From Monocercomonoides exilis (lineage: Eukaryota > Preaxostyla > Oxymonadida > Polymastigidae): a DNA stretch of 64,000 bases. Shown here in pieces: positions 31,001-46,000 of the stretch. Both the position numbers and the translations under genes were made by a program. The notes beneath the pieces are model-generated. The model searched no databases. It was not told the origin of the DNA and worked only from the letters and a program-made list of their open reading frames with translations. Location of the stretch: the NCBI GenBank assembly GCA_001643675.2, contig LSRY02000023.1, positions 413,501 through 477,500 on the forward strand, in the 5' to 3' direction. Positions within the stretch are counted from its first letter, which is position 1. Each line of letters begins with the position of its first letter.

Positions 31001-34000
31001 CTCTGTCATCTTTGATTCCATATGATGAAAGAACAGAATTTCTGCCTTCGTCTTCAAACAGAGTGGCTGAAAAACGAGAGGGAATAACACGAGACACGGC
31101 ATTTTTCAGTCGAGAAAGAGCGCTATGAGAGGAAGAAGAGGAAGAAGAGGTGGAAGATGAAGAATTTGATTGTTGCGCTGTCTCTGTCGTTCCAAGCACT
31201 TCTGGAGCAGGTTCATCCGAAGAAGCAGAGGAAGCAGAAGCATATGCCGCAGAAGTCGATGGCTGTGAAGAGCAGCGTTTAAGCTGGCGTTGTTGCTCCT
31301 TTTCTGTCGGTGGGTTGATCTGAAATGGCTGATTTGACCCAATCTGCATGGGTGCTCTTTGCATTGGTGGTGGAGTGAGTGTTCTTTCTTTTGAAGGAGG
31401 TGGAATAACAGCTTCAGTTGTGGTGCCGGCAAACACATTGGCTGCGGCTGAAGGAGGATGAGGAGGAGGTTTGAGCGATGCGGAAGAAGCAGAAGAAGAT
31501 GACGATGAACTAGTCAGAGAGCTGAACAGATCGTCGTCCGCTAATCCACCAGAAGGTGGTAGTGCAGAGCTTGGCGGGAGAGATGGGAGCGTAGTTGGAG
31601 GAAGCGCAGCTCCTGATGCTGATGAAGACAGCGACGTTGCTTCTCTTGTTGACAGAGAACTGAACGGAGCAGCAGAAGCAGAAGAGGAAGAAGAAGATTG
31701 CATTGACGACGAAGCATTTCCAGCTCCTGAAGGAATCTCCAATGGTTTGATTGCAGGAATAACAGGGAAGCGATTGCTGCTATCTGAAACCTGTCCCAAT
31801 GTGTCAAGCAAAGAGTCATCAGGTGCAGTCGAAGAAAGAGACGGGGTGAGTGCCTTTGGAGAGAGAAGCATGGGAGCTGTGGAAGAGTTGAATGAAGAAG
31901 CATTCAGAAGAGATTGATTGCTTTGAATTGCAGAGGAAGTAGAATTGTCTCTACCCTTTGTAGATGAAGTGGATGATTGGGATGAATACATGGATGTGGA
32001 GAATGGAGCAGATGCAGAACCAGTAGAAGGCAAAGAGGACACAGAAGGAGGACGTTGATTACGTGAAGAAGAAGCAGCAGCAGTGCTTTGTGATTGAAAA
32101 GAAGAATTAGAATTAGAAGAAGAAGAAGAAGCAGGCAGAGGCGGAGCAAGCATCGTTGGTGGTGGTGCCAGCATCACCACTTTCTTCTTGTTGCGCGCAA
32201 ATAGCATCTGTCTAAATCTTTGTGTCTCTGCCCTGTGGTTGAGAGCAGTGAGTGATTCAACACCAATCTCTAGCTGGAACTTCTGCGACTGGAAAAGGGC
32301 TGCTGTGAATTTGAAGCCTTCCAGTGTGAAGCGCATGACAGGTTTTCCGTCTAACACAAGATTCCATTCTAAAGATTCACAGGCAAACTGCACGTGCATG
32401 TACGGTACTTTGTCACCGAAGGATCCAGCCTCTTCTTTCTTCTCAGCCAATTCAGCTGCTTTGTAGAGGCGTCTCAGCTGCACAAGCTGCGCCACGTGGC
32501 TCATTGCCTCTTTGATCTGCTTTTGTAGGGCAGGAGAAATAGCAGCATTTTGTTGTGAAGAAGAAGAAGAAGTAAAGTCGTCTACAGGCAACTGAGCGAG
32601 AGAAAGTGTGGTAGACGACGAGGAGGCAGGGAGCTGAGTGAGTGTGGAGAGCATTGAGGCAGGTGTAGCCGAAGCAACTCCCTCAGAGCCGACAGGCGAT
32701 GGAGTGGTGCTGCCTATCACAGTCTCGTTCTCTTGCTCTGTCATCTCCACCAGCGCAAACTGCTTCACAGAATTCCGCCGCGACAGGGCGATGCTCTGCT
32801 TTGCGCTTATCTGCTCGGAAAGAGATGACTGCAATTGCTGCTGTTGTTGAGTCACTGTCTGCTCCCGGTGCTGTGAGGAAGATGCAGACGATTCGATTTC
32901 AGTCACAACATCCTCCAGCTGCGCACGATCCATCTTGATCCGCCGCTTCGCCTGTGCAATCTTGTCTCTCAATTCCTTCTTCATTTTCGCTCTTTCTTTT
33001 GCCAGATCTTCTCTTGTTTGCTCAGCACGATATCCTCCTCCTCCTCCTCCTGCTCCATTCCCGTCTTCCCATCCATCGCCCAAGCTCTGCCCTGCTGCTG
33101 CAGCAGCCGACGCCTCCATCATCTTCTTCAGCTCAAGCGTCAGCAAGTTGTCTGACACAATGTTTCCTTCGTCGTCCTGTGTCAGCTCGCTCTGTGCAGC
33201 CAGCAGCACTTTCGTGATTGTGGTGAGCATCACAGTGAACTGGGACTCAGTCAGTGTGCCTTCCAATTCTGATACGTTGAAGTTGATCTGGCTGGTGGGG
33301 ACAAGAAAAGCGCGGGAGTTGCGGTCAGTTGTGGTGATGTATGCGATTTTGATGGGGAATGGAAGGAAAGCGGTGCGGAGAGTGGGGCCTCTGACTGTTC
33401 CCGGTGAAAGTGCACCTGTTAGCAAGTAGGCAGACGATGGAGGTGGATGCTTTGGCTCGTCTGTTGCTGTTGCTGATGATGAAGAAAATGATAAGTGAGA
33501 AGAAGAAGTTATTGAAGGTTCCATGACAGTTGCTATGCTCATTGTTAGAATTCCATCTTTCTCCTCTTCGCTTCCTTGTTCTTCTTTTTCATTTTTCATT
33601 CTATCATCATCGTCTTCATTTCTCATCATGTTCTCCTTCTCTGCCTGTCTCTTAAACCTTCTGTTGTTTCTTGTGTTGTCTGCAAACAAGAGCCACTCCG
33701 TTGGCATCAGCAGTCTTCTGAAGTGTGCAGACAAAATGCCCTTTTGCCTTCTTATTCCAAATGTGCCATTGAACAGCTGGTCAAACACGGTGCGTGCATA
33801 CAGAGAGGACAAAGGCACACAATCACCGTCATCATATGAAGCAACTGCGCCTTGCAGTGCGCTGGTGGTGAAGATATACTCAGTGCGAATGTAGAACTGG
33901 GGCTTTGACGAAGACAGGTTTGATATGTCTGTTGGGTTGATAGCTGGCGATGGCGTTGGCTGTGCTGATTTTTCACCCAATTGAGCAGATGCACCAAATG

Positions 34001-37000
34001 CTGGGTTCAATGGTGATGGGTTGTGAGATGGGCTGAGTGGATTCTCCTGCTGATACTTCGTGTTGTGCAGTGTAGAAGGCTGCATTGGCTGAGGATGTGA
34101 CTGCGATGACGCAAGACAAGAAGTGTGGAACGGAGAGAAAGCAGTTGCTTCCTGTGCGAATGATTGTTGAGCAGGCGGTGCTGCCTCTTCCTCTTCTCTG
34201 TCGTCTGGCCACGAGAACTCGTTGAGATGCTGCTTCAAGAACGGCTTGTGAGTGAACCATGACTGAGAATAGAGCATCATTGACTCGGCAGCGAGGACGA
34301 TGTAGCCAGGAACATCAGCGCCGACCAGCTGGACCTGAATCTGGTCCATCTGAAGCATCACATTCATCTTCGAGTAGGACTCCCGACAGACAGGGCCTTT
34401 CAGCAGTGGAGGCGCTTTCCCCTTCCGCTTGGAGGATCTGAGTGAAGAAGAGGAAGAGGACGAGGAAGAAGATGATGATTGTTCAGAAGCATATCTGCGT
34501 GACTGGGATTTTGTTAATGTAGGTGGAAGCGAAGGCAGCGAAGAGTCGTTGTTGCCTGCACCGTCTTTCTTCGACACAACTTCCCAGTCGCTCGGCGGCT
34601 TCGGATAGAACACGTTCTGCAGAGAAGACGCTGGCGAAGGGAAGATTAGCGGACGCTGTGGAAGAGCAGCAGGAGGAGTCTGGACTTGTGGTTGAATGCG
34701 AGGAAGCGTCTGGAAAGAGGATTTGCTATCAGATGCAGCTTGCTGAGAGAGCGATGCTGCAGATGAGTCGGTTGATGCACCAAGAGCATCGCTTCCTTTG
34801 AATGAATTTGCCATTCCTAAGCTCTGCTGTGATTGCTGTGTAGTCATTCCAACATTATTATTAGCTGATTCTTCATTCTGCTCTGACTTCCTCAGCACAT
34901 CCATTCCAAGCCCACTTCCACCCGAAAGCAGTCGACTTGCCCTTTTCCCATCGCTTTCACTCCTTTCCATTAATCTCTCCTGCATCGAAATGAAGTTCTT
35001 CAGCTGCGACAGGCTCGGTGGCAAAGGTTTCAGCGTCCATCGCCTTGGTGAAGGATAAGGGTAGAGAGAGAATGCATGCAAGGACAGCCTCTGCCACGCA
35101 GTGTAGATCGGATGGAAGTCCTCGGCAGAGCTGTAGAACTCAGACAAAGCCAGCTCTACCTGGCTCATCAGCTGGTGCGCCATCACTTTCTCGTTTCGGG
35201 CGTTGTTGTTGGAATCGTCGTCATCATCTGATGAAGAGGAAGAGGAAGAAGAAGTTGAGCTGCTTTTCTCTTCTGAACTCTGTTTGGCAGCGGATTGTGT
35301 GGTTGAGGTGGTGTTCCCGCTGAGCGCTGATACGAGCGACAGCAAAGGCGTCATCCAATACAACAGCGCGTCTCTCACGCCAACCGTAAACACAAACCGC
35401 ACACAGCTTACTGTGCACTCCACATTGAGTGAAGGAACCACAGACGTTGATGGAGAAGACAAAGAAAGCGACTGCTCAAGAGGATTAAGCTGAGTATCAC
35501 CAGTGCCGATGCTGGCTGGTGACAGAGCCCATGGTGGCTGCCTTCCAGGAGCTCCTAAGGATGAATACGCAGTTCCGTAGTTGTCTGCATATCGTGGCAT
35601 CATTCCTCTTCCCTTCGGATAATGCTTCATCAGCGACATCTGGCTGAGCGTGGTATCATCCACCACCATTCCGTCCATCTTCGAGTCGAACTGTCGAAGA
35701 GACAGCCCCGCTATCATCTCATCTGTCGACTCCATATCCATCGAAGTCAGGCGAGAACGATTGTGCGATGCTCGCCGTCTCATTGCCAGCAGACTTGGAT
35801 CATAGCCAGTGGGTGCCAACAGCTTCTGCTCCAGCTCAGGATATGGATATGCACCTTGCACCGAAGAAGATGGAGGCTTTTGTGAAGCACCGGGCTGCTG
35901 TGTAACTTCCATTGGAGGAGAAACAGGTGGAGGAGGAGACGAAGGGGCAGAGAATGGAGGAGATGGAGGATTTGATGGAGGAGGTGAGCATATCATTGAT
36001 GATTCTCCTGCTTCCTCACCAAACACATCTTCATCTTCATCTTCATCGTTATCGTAAGATTCCATCACATCTGAGAACGACGCAATCTTCAGAATATCCT
36101 CAAAGCAATCTGATTCGATGATGAATGGAAACGCATTCCCAATAGAAAGCACCACGTGCTGTGCCGTGTTCACTCTGAAGGAGTCCCATGGAGCCATCAA
36201 GCCAGCCCTGAGGAAGCGCAATGCCAGCACTGATGAGTAGAACGGATGGTCGATTGGAGGAAGCAGAGAGTCAAGAGAGAATGGCTGAAGAGAAGGCGAG
36301 TTGAGAGGAGGTTTGACGAGACGAGGACCGGATGGAAGAGAAGAGGTGGGAGAGGAAACAAGAGGAGAGGAAACTGACGAGGAAGAGGACGGAGAAGAAG
36401 ATGAAGATAAAGTGTGATAGATTTTATGATCAGGAGATTCAAGAAGAGTGCTATGTGAAAGCGAAGGAGAAAGAGAATTGCGGATGGTTGGCGGAGTGGA
36501 CAAAGCAGAAGATTGATTGAATTCTTCATTACTGTTCTTTGAAGACAATACACTCACATTCTGATTGAACGAGCTTCCATTTGCATTTCCATTTGCGTTT
36601 GCTCCGTCGTCAAATGTGTCCAAATCCAGAAATCTGCTTTGGCTCTTTCCATTAATTGAACGTAGAGCAGGTGGAGTAACAATTGCTGTTGGGATTCTTT
36701 CACCTTCTGAGGCAAACGGAACAGCCGACGCTGCCATCTCTTTGAAAGCGGATCCTTCTGCTTGTACATTCATTCGAAGATGAGATGGAGAATTTCCTGT
36801 GAAAGACGCTGCTGTAGGCAATGAAGAAGCACTAGTAGAACTAACATTTGTGACTGTATTTGAGCCAGCTGCATTCACAGAGCCAATTGCAAACTGTTTC
36901 TTCTGCAAAGGTGGTGATGAAGTATCTGAGGAAGCGTGAAGAGGAGGAGGAGGAGGAGGAGAAGACGAAAGCGTATTGTTTGAGTCGTCTTGGAGGCAGA

Positions 37001-40000
37001 GCTCAGAGTCGTGTGACCAGTCGATGAGGTCGAGGTTGAGGAGCTTTCTGTCCGAGTTGAGCTTCGAATGGAAGATAAATGGATCAATCACATGGTGATC
37101 ACAGCGAGTGCATCGAGAGCGAGAAGAAGAAGAAGAGGAAGAAGAAATATTAGGAGAAGGAGAAGAACAATAACTGGAAACATTTGCATCCTCTTTCTCA
37201 GGAATACGCAGATCGAGAATGAGCTCCCATTGGTCGATCGTATGCTGTGCTTTGGAAAATTCGTCTGATGAATGCAATTTCTTATCACTGTTATTTCCAT
37301 TGTTATTATTATTACCAGAAGAAGAAGAAGAAGAAGAAGAAGACGAAGAAGAAAGCAGATGTTGTGATGTTGGCGAGAATTCATCCTGTGAAAGAGTTGC
37401 CTTTCTCAGTGCGGAAGAAGGAGGCAGCGCTGATAACTCTGCAATTCGTGTGGGTGTGTTGAGAGCAGAGGCGTGTTCATTGAGATCACCAGCGGTTGGA
37501 GAGGAAAGAGAAACAGCAGAAAGAGAAAGAGGAAGAAAAGGGCGCGAACGAAGAGGGAGAGAATGGGAACGGACATGACGTGCAGAGGAAGAGCGGGAGG
37601 ATGACTGGGAAGAAGGATGAGAAGGTGTGTGGGAAGGAGAGGGGGAAGGAGAAGGTGTAGAAGGCGACTGAAGAAGAAGAATGGAGTCCTGACTTTGTGT
37701 TGGAAGATGGCTCTGTGTGTTGACTGGGGTAGACATTGCAGATTGGTTGTTAAAATCAATAGAATTATTTGCATTAGTGGCGTTTAGAGAGTTATTAGTA
37801 TTGTCAGTGTTGTTAGTATTATTTGTATTGTTAACACTTGCAGTGTGAGGAAGGATGTCAGCGCGTGTCAGATGAGGAGACATTGTGCTGCGAGAAGAGA
37901 ACAGTTTGTGTGTTCTGATGATATTCACGCTCGACTGACGAGCATGCTTTGAAGCTTTGCTGGATTTTGTGTTTGAATTTGAATTTGAAGAAGAAGAAGA
38001 TGATGATGATGAATTCTGATCAGCAGAGAGAGAAGACGCATGGAACAAGAACGAGCAAGTGTTGTAGTCATACACAAGATGAATCGAATGCTGCGGATCG
38101 TTTTGAAGCGCCTCTTCCAGACAGAAATTGGCAGGCAGCTTGGAAGTTGGCAGGGGAAAAGCAGAAGATGTCGATGAGAGCGAACTGGGAGGAAGCTGAG
38201 AGAAAGAAGAGGTTTGAGAGAGGAAAGGATGGAAGTCGTCGCGAAGGCTGCTGTCAGACGAGGCGAAGAGCGGAGAGCTCATCGAAGGTGATTGAAGGGC
38301 GGATTTGGAATAAGATGCAGAAGAGGAAGAGGAAGCTGATGATGATGAAGAAGGTAATCCATTTGGATTGTGCTGCGGTTCTTCAGATGACTGCTGCTGT
38401 TTTGTACTTTGGCGAGTTGCATTCAAAGCAGTCGAAGAAGCAGAAGAAGGCAAAGTTCCAGGTGGATGAGATGCAGAGGAAGAAGAAGAAGGAGGAGGAG
38501 GTGGCGGAGGAGGCGGTGGGGGTGGCGGAGGAGCCTGGCGAGCTGATAACTTTGTCTGCAGCGCAGACCGAATGTTCAATGGGCGGGCGAGTGGCTGAAA
38601 GCTCGATGGATTGAAGCGAGCCGAAGAAGCAGCCTGCATATTGGCGAAGGGCTGCTGAGGAACGCTGCAGTTGCTTGCTGCCTTCAACGTCTGCTCTGCC
38701 AGAATGGAGTAAATAGCAGGGTTTGCGGGGATGCGGCGTGAAGTTGAAGACAGAGCTTTCTTCTGCCTGTCTGTGATCTGCCCAAGCGGAGGCGGGAAGG
38801 CGAGGGAGCCGTAGCGCTTGTAGTAGATTTCCTTCCGCTTCCAAATCAGCTGAGAATCAAGCTCAATCTCTCCCAATGCGACGAAGATGCCATCGGCAGA
38901 GAGGGAAGCGCTTCTGACACGGAAGATGTCCAAGCGACGCGGAGGAAGGGCGGATGATTGAGAAGCAGCAGACACTTGCACAAGGGGAGAGGAGGAAAAG
39001 GAAGAGAGAGAACTGCTGCTGGAGTTATTATTATTATTATTGTTGTTGTTAGTATTGTTGTGATTGCTACTGGGCATAGGAGACGAAGTAAGAGAGTACG
39101 AAGAGGAAGTTGGAGAAGAAGCAGCAGAAGAAGTGAAACCAGCTTCTTCCTGTTGCGACAACGATGCCACTGAAAAGATATCAGCAAGTGGAGTTGCAAA
39201 CGGTGTGTCCTTCTCAATGTAATGGAGTGTCCTGTTGTTCCTGTTGTTCGCCAGCTTCGTGATCTGGATGATGTCTGTAGACAAGCTGAAAGAGCGCACC
39301 ATGATTCCTGCTCTGACTGGTGCAGCATTCGACACCTCCTCTTTTGTCTGCTTGTTCCACGCAGCAAGCAGAATAGCTGCTGCTGAGCGTGTCTTTGACG
39401 GCTGAAGCGTCTCCTTCTCTTTCTCCAATGAAGAATGCATGCCGATCTCGAAGTCACTAAGAGACAAGTTCAACGTCAGCCCGCTGAAAAGCGAGAGAAT
39501 GCTGCTGCTTTCGAACGGGTCGCTTGCTTCTGCCTTATCACTACCACTGCCATCATCGCTTTCAAACACCACGTTCTTGTTCATCACATTTCTGCTCACT
39601 GCATTCAGCGTCTGTTCCAATCCAGCATCCATCTTTGTTTGCTTCGTGTCTGTTTTTATTGCGCTCAGCCGGCGCAGACGAGCATCACGTGCTGTCTCAC
39701 TCCACCAGACAGAAGGCGTGCCGAAGGGAAACAGGCGAAGGAAGGAGCCATGCTGTGTTGAGAGAAGAGAATCATAGGACGATAGCACAGACGAGCGGAA
39801 CTGGGTGATGTTTGGATGGAGAGGGACGATGAGCGAAGATGATGTGCTGGCAGCCTCACAGTCAGATGCTTGAGAGTCATCATCATCATCATCGTCTTCG
39901 TCATCTTCATCCTCTAATTCTTCATCTTCTTTTATCTTTGTGTTTTCCTTCGAACTTTGCATGTTCAGCCCTTCTTGATTATTCTCCCCACTTTCCTTTC

Positions 40001-43000
40001 CCTTTAACCCATTCTCCACTTCTCCTCCTACTCTTTCTCCACTTTTTCCTTCTCCTCCTTCTCCTTTGCTAAACCAGCTCTCCATCAGCGTCTGCATGTC
40101 CATCTGCCCCACAGTTCTAACCGATGCTTCCATCATCTTTCTCTTCCTGTATTTTTCATTCGCTTTCTCGTTCTTCAAAAATGGAGGAGGGTGCGCCGAC
40201 TGAGGCATGAAGAAAGGTGGAATTTCTGTGAAGTGCTTGAACACACGGATCAGCCAGTGCAAGCCCGCAATTGTGACATTCATCTGCAGGAAGGGAAGAA
40301 CGGATGGGATGGAAGAAGGTTGTGAGATGTTGCTTTGTTGAGAAGAAGAAGAAGAAATAGAGGAGGAAGAGGAAGAAGATAAAGAAGAAGAAGAGGAAGA
40401 ATAACCATTCATTTGATTCCCAACTGCAGAAGGAAGCGGCGGTGCTGTGAATATCGTCCCTGTTGGCGGTTTCTTCATTGCCATAAACTTCGCCTGGCAT
40501 TCAGCCACAAACGCTGCCGATGCCAAAAACTGCTCTGCTTTCTTTGGTTGTTTCTGTTCATTGTTTGTTTGCGGAGTCAATTTGACTGTTTTCTGCTGGG
40601 CAGACGCGGTTGACTTGGCCAGCGCTGCTTTGCCTGCTTCTGTCGAGAGGAGGACGATGGGAGTGCGGCGGGCAACCATTTTGGCAGAGACAGACGCAGC
40701 AGACGAGGAAGAGACAGAGGAGAAGGCAGAGGGAGCTGAAGGAGAGGAGGAGGAGGAAGAAGAGGAAGAAGAGGAGGAAGATATTGATGATGAAGTTGAG
40801 AAAGGTAAGAACAATGATGATGATGATGATGATGATTGTGTTTGAGAAGAAGAGAAAGGAGAGTTTTTGGAAAGATCAGAAGAAATCTTTCTGTCGAAGT
40901 AATCAGGTGGCGGTGTGGTTGAGCATCTAATTGAAGAAGGCTGGCTAAACAGAGAAGAAGAAGAAGCAGAAGAAGGTGATGATGATGATGATGATGAGAT
41001 ATCATCAAGAGTAAATGATCCTTTGTTGATTGAACGAGGATTTGGCTTTGAAAAAGTAGAAGAAGAATTCGAAGTGGAAGAAGAAGAAGGAGCAAAGCCA
41101 GATGTAAAATCAGCAGGCATATTTCTTGCTGAGAAAGAAGGAGGAGGAGTAATAGCAGATCTTTGTGGTGTTCCATTGCTTTGTCTTTTGAGCGAAGGGG
41201 ACACCGAAAATGCAGCAGAGGCCATTGAAAACGGCGTTGCGGCTGCTGTTGGCTTCTCATTCATCGAAACAGAACGAGTCGAAAGAGAAGATTGGGTGCT
41301 GGTTGGAAGAGGAAGAAGAAGATTGTCTGAAGAAGAGAAGGAAGAAGGTGAAGAAGAAGAAATCGACGAGAAAGAAGAGAAAGAAGCTGGAACATCCGCA
41401 TTTGAGCTCATTGGCGTTGGAGTGGAAGAACCAGAGCCTGCTTTCAAAGAAGCCATCTTTGCTTCATCCGCAGATACAACTGAAGAAGAAGAAGAAGTTG
41501 AAGAAGAAGGCGAAGAAGAAGGAGCATTTGTTTGTGTGGTGCCAAAGAAAGACACAAATGAAGCAGGCGGTTTGCTTGCAGAAGGCGAAAGAGGGACAGG
41601 TGGAGGAGATTTCGAAGGAGGAGGAAGAGTGTGTGGAGGAAGGGAACGAGGAGGATGAGGAGGGTTGGAAGGAGGCGGAGGCGGATGAGGCGGAGGCTGA
41701 GATGGGGGCATTGGAGGAGTTAAGATGCGCAGAGGTTGAAGTGAAGTTGTTTGAGATGAAGGAAGAGAAGAATATTGAGCTGAATTGTGGCTGACGAGCG
41801 GGTGAGGCGGTGCGGTTTGACGGAGAACGCTGCGAGAAGAGCTATTCAATGAGGGGGTTGATTGAGAGAGAGAGGTTGAGGATGAGAGAGAAGAGGAAGA
41901 GAAAGAGGTAGAAGATGATGCAGTAGCAGCAGATAATATTGGAGTGGGAGAAGAAGAAGAAGAAGGTGAAGGTGAAGGTGAAGGAGAAGAGGATTGTTGC
42001 AGTGTCTGCCCTTTCGAAGAATCATCTGAATGAACAATTGAAAATGCTGCATGTTTTGACGAGTTGTGAAGCTCATCAATTTCTGCTGTCTGCGGAGAAA
42101 AGACCGAATGCTCTTGGGAAAAGAAAGAGGTTGATGGAACAGAAGAAAGAGAAGAAGAAGAAGAAGTAGAAGAGAACACAGGGCGAGGTGAAGTTGAAGC
42201 AATAGTAGCTGTTTGAGGCACAGGACGATATGTGCTTGATGATGATGTGGGAGGAGGGGTTGTGGATCTCCTCTTCACAGCAGAAGGAGAAAGAGAGAGA
42301 GAGAGGGAAGGAGAAGGAGAAGGAGAAAGAGGAGTTTTCTTGTTGGATGATACAGGCATTTGAGAGAGCGCGGCCAAAGGAGAGGAGAAAGCAGAAGGTG
42401 CAGCAGCAGCTGATGGTTTAGACAGACGAGAAGGAATAGTGGCAGAAACTGCTGAAGAATTCAAAGAAGAAGAAGAAGAAATAGAAGAAATAGAAGAAGA
42501 AGGCATGAATGGAGTAACTGCAGTGGAAGAAGTTGAGAGATATGATTCAGAGCTGAGGAGTGGAGAATGAGAGGAGAAGTTCACAGAAGAGGAGCGACGG
42601 TGAATGTGGCGAGGGGACATACGCGATGGAGGCTTCTGGAACTCATTCTGGTTTTTGGAAGAAGAAGAAGAGGAAGAGGAAGAAGAAGAAGATGATGATG
42701 AAGAAGGAGAAGGCGAAGTAATAGGAGAAGTAGCTTGCACCATTGAAGGAGAAGAAGCAGGTGTTGGTGGGGATGTGATGATGGAGAGTTCAGATTTCGG
42801 GCGAGATAAAGTTCTGTGGATGAGAACAGGAGTGGAAGAAGGGGTGGGAGTGGTGGAGGCAATGAAGGAGGAGGAGGAGGAGGAAGGAGAAGGAGAGGAA
42901 GAAGAAGAAGAAGAAGAAGAAGAAGAAGAAGAAGAAGAAGAAGAAGAGGTATGTCTTACCATTGACACAGAAAACGGAGCAGGCGGTAAAGAATATGCAC

Positions 43001-46000
43001 CTTTTTGTGCAGCTTCGCTGAGTCTTTCGCGTTCTGCTGCTTCTTCTCTTCTCAACGCTTCTTCCTCTTCCTTCAATCTCTTATACTCTTCCTCTGCCTT
43101 TTTTGCAGCTGACACTTCTTCATCCACAAACTCATTGAAAAACGAGATGGGCACCATGATTCCGTCAATGAAATGGATCAACGAGCGAGTCGAAGACACG
43201 AATGAAGGAAAGATTCCTTTGTCGAAGTTAAGAGGGCGAAGGGTGATGCTGGCATCGACGTGGAAGGCGGTTGATTTGAACAGGCAAAGCGGATCGGATG
43301 AAGGGATGGGCACAGCAAGTGTTGGGGTGAAGTCGAAGGTGGTGCAGTGGCAGGCAGAAGATGAGGAAGAAGAGGAAGAAGAGGAAGAAGAAGAGAAAGA
43401 GGAATAAGAAGAAGAAGATTCAATGGATTCATTACAAGAAGAAACAAATGCCTCATCGACTGTTGAATCTCCCTTATCATCCGCATTCCCATTCTTCGCC
43501 TTTGTCTTCGCTTTCATCTTCGACTTCTCCTTCATCCTCTTCTCTCGCTCCTTTCTGTACTTTCCTTCTATCTCCTCCGTCACATGGGCTGGCGGGACGA
43601 GCGAAACAGCATATTTTCTGCAGTGGAAGTAGTGGTCGATGTCAGCATCACCAGAATACCCGCTGTAAAGATGGAACTGGCCAGGTGAAAGAGGAGTGAT
43701 GCTAGCAGCACACAAGTCACTGGCTGTTGGGATTGGAACAGAACTAACAAAAGAAGAAGAAGAAGAAGATAATGATGATGAAGAATTTTTATTCTTCGAT
43801 GGAAGATTTGCATTGTGTGACAAAGAAGAAGCATCGTTGCAGCTAATATTTTCATCTCCTCCTTGTGTTTCGAGTGACTTGTGAGAGAACGCACAGGAGG
43901 AAGCAGGAGAAGCAGCGCTGAAGCGACTGAGCGGGATTTTCATCCCGCGGTTGAGCGGAGAGGCCCAATGGGTGTGGAGGATGAGTGAGAATGAAGGAAT
44001 GACAAAGGAGAAGATCGTGTTGCCTGTGTTGCCTAGCCAGGGCGGAGTGATGGTAGATGAGGAAGAGGAAGAAGAAGAAGAAGAGAATGAGGAGGAAGAG
44101 GAAGAGGAGGAAGAAGAAGAGAATGAAGAAGGAGAAGAAGCAGGTGGCGGATAATTCGATTGTGAGTAACAGCGATACAATATACCCTTCACAGGTGGAA
44201 GCTCTTCTGCTCTTTTCGCTGCCACTTCTTCCACATGACGAGCATTCCCATTCGTCAAATTCTTCCTCTGCCCTTCTCTTTTCCTCATCCACCCTCTCTC
44301 TACATCTGCTCTCCTTGGATTTCCCTTCATCACCACAAGCTCAGGAAACTCAAAAGCGCGTTTCGACAGCGCATTCCTCGCCATATCTGGCAGATGTGCG
44401 ATTCGCAAGTGCGAAAACTGCACACTTGCGCCTCCTCTACCATATGTCACCCCGCTGCGGTCAGCAGTGATAGCAATCACATTCGTCAGACAAGATGGGG
44501 AGAAAGAAGTTAGCACAAACACTCGAGTGTCAATAAGCAATGCAGATAAGTGGCCATGCAGGATGTATCGGAGCGTGTCCCACCATTCAAGAGACGTCTT
44601 GTTTTGGGTGGGTGTTGCGTCTGTTGAAGTGATATTTTGTGGGGTTGATTTTGGAGTGGGGTATTTTTCAATGCTGTTGGTAAACACTGGATTGGTTAAT
44701 GTTGATGACAATTTTTGATCTTCTTCTGTTGAAATTGCCTTCTTAACATTTGCATTTTCATTCACTTTCTGCAAGTCAACAAGCGGAAACACATCATTCT
44801 TCATCTCTTTCTTCTTCCACTTCGCACTTTTCCCCCTGGCAAACGAATACGGAACAGCCAGCACCGACGAAATCGTCTCTTCGCTCTTCACAATTGGCGG
44901 TTTGTCTGACGAAACAGGAGCGATACGAGCAAAAGCATCAGCCATTGCCATCAGTGTTGGCACCCACGACATCCCAAAAGTGACAGTCAGTCCTTTGATC
45001 ACTGGAGCAAAGTTGAAGAACACGAAGTCCGGATCAGGTGCCCCCGAAGAGGCAAACACATGAAGCAGCATGTCATCTGGCTGTGAAGGTGTTGTCTGAT
45101 ATGAATAGCGTGTTCTCCTGTTACCATCACTGCTGTTGCAATTAACACTCTCCAGCTTCTTCTTCTCCTTCCTCCTTCTCAGCGCCTCTCCATCAACCAG
45201 CCCTTTCATCATTTCATACGGAGTGGTAGCCAGCGGACTCAACGTAGTTGCCGACGGCTGCTTAAAGGCATCCAACGAACGCGGCTCTGCCACAACCATC
45301 ATTCCCTGTGCTCTAATCACCTCTGCACTCATCAGATTCACCGGATAATCCCTCAGCCGCAGCCTCAGCTGCCTTCCTTCAATGGCCAATCTCCTTCCGC
45401 ACAACAAGCCGTATTCCTTGGGCACATCTGCAGGGCGTGCAGAGTCTAGTGCTTTGACTGTGGTGAGGATGGTGTCGGGAAGCAGGCGGCGGTCTAAGAG
45501 GATGGCAACAGCAGCAGATGAGAGAGAGGCAGTGAGGAGACGAGGGTGCGATTGGGCGGATATGATGCGGGGCTTTTTGGGATGAGAAGAGGAAGAAGAG
45601 GAAGAAGAGGAAGAAGAGGAAGAAGAAGAAGAAGAAGAGGAGAAGGAGAAGAAAGAGTCTGATGTGCTTGAAACTGAAGAGGAAGAGGAAGAGGAAGAAG
45701 TTGAATTGAGCGTGGATGGATCAAAGAAAGAGGAAGAGAACGATCTCGAGTTATTCATATTGTTGTTTATGTTGTTGCCAGCATTATTTGCCATGCTGTG
45801 TGACTGCTCATTTCCTGTTCCAAAGAACATCCTTTCTTTCTCATCTTCAGAGTCATCTTCATCAAACTTATCATCCATTTTGTTTTCTTTCTTTTTCTCG
45901 AAATTTGTTCTTCTAAAGCTATCCATAAACATATTGTTATCAACAGCTTCATCATCATCAACAACGCCTTCTTCTTCTTCTTCTTCTCCATCTTCATTTT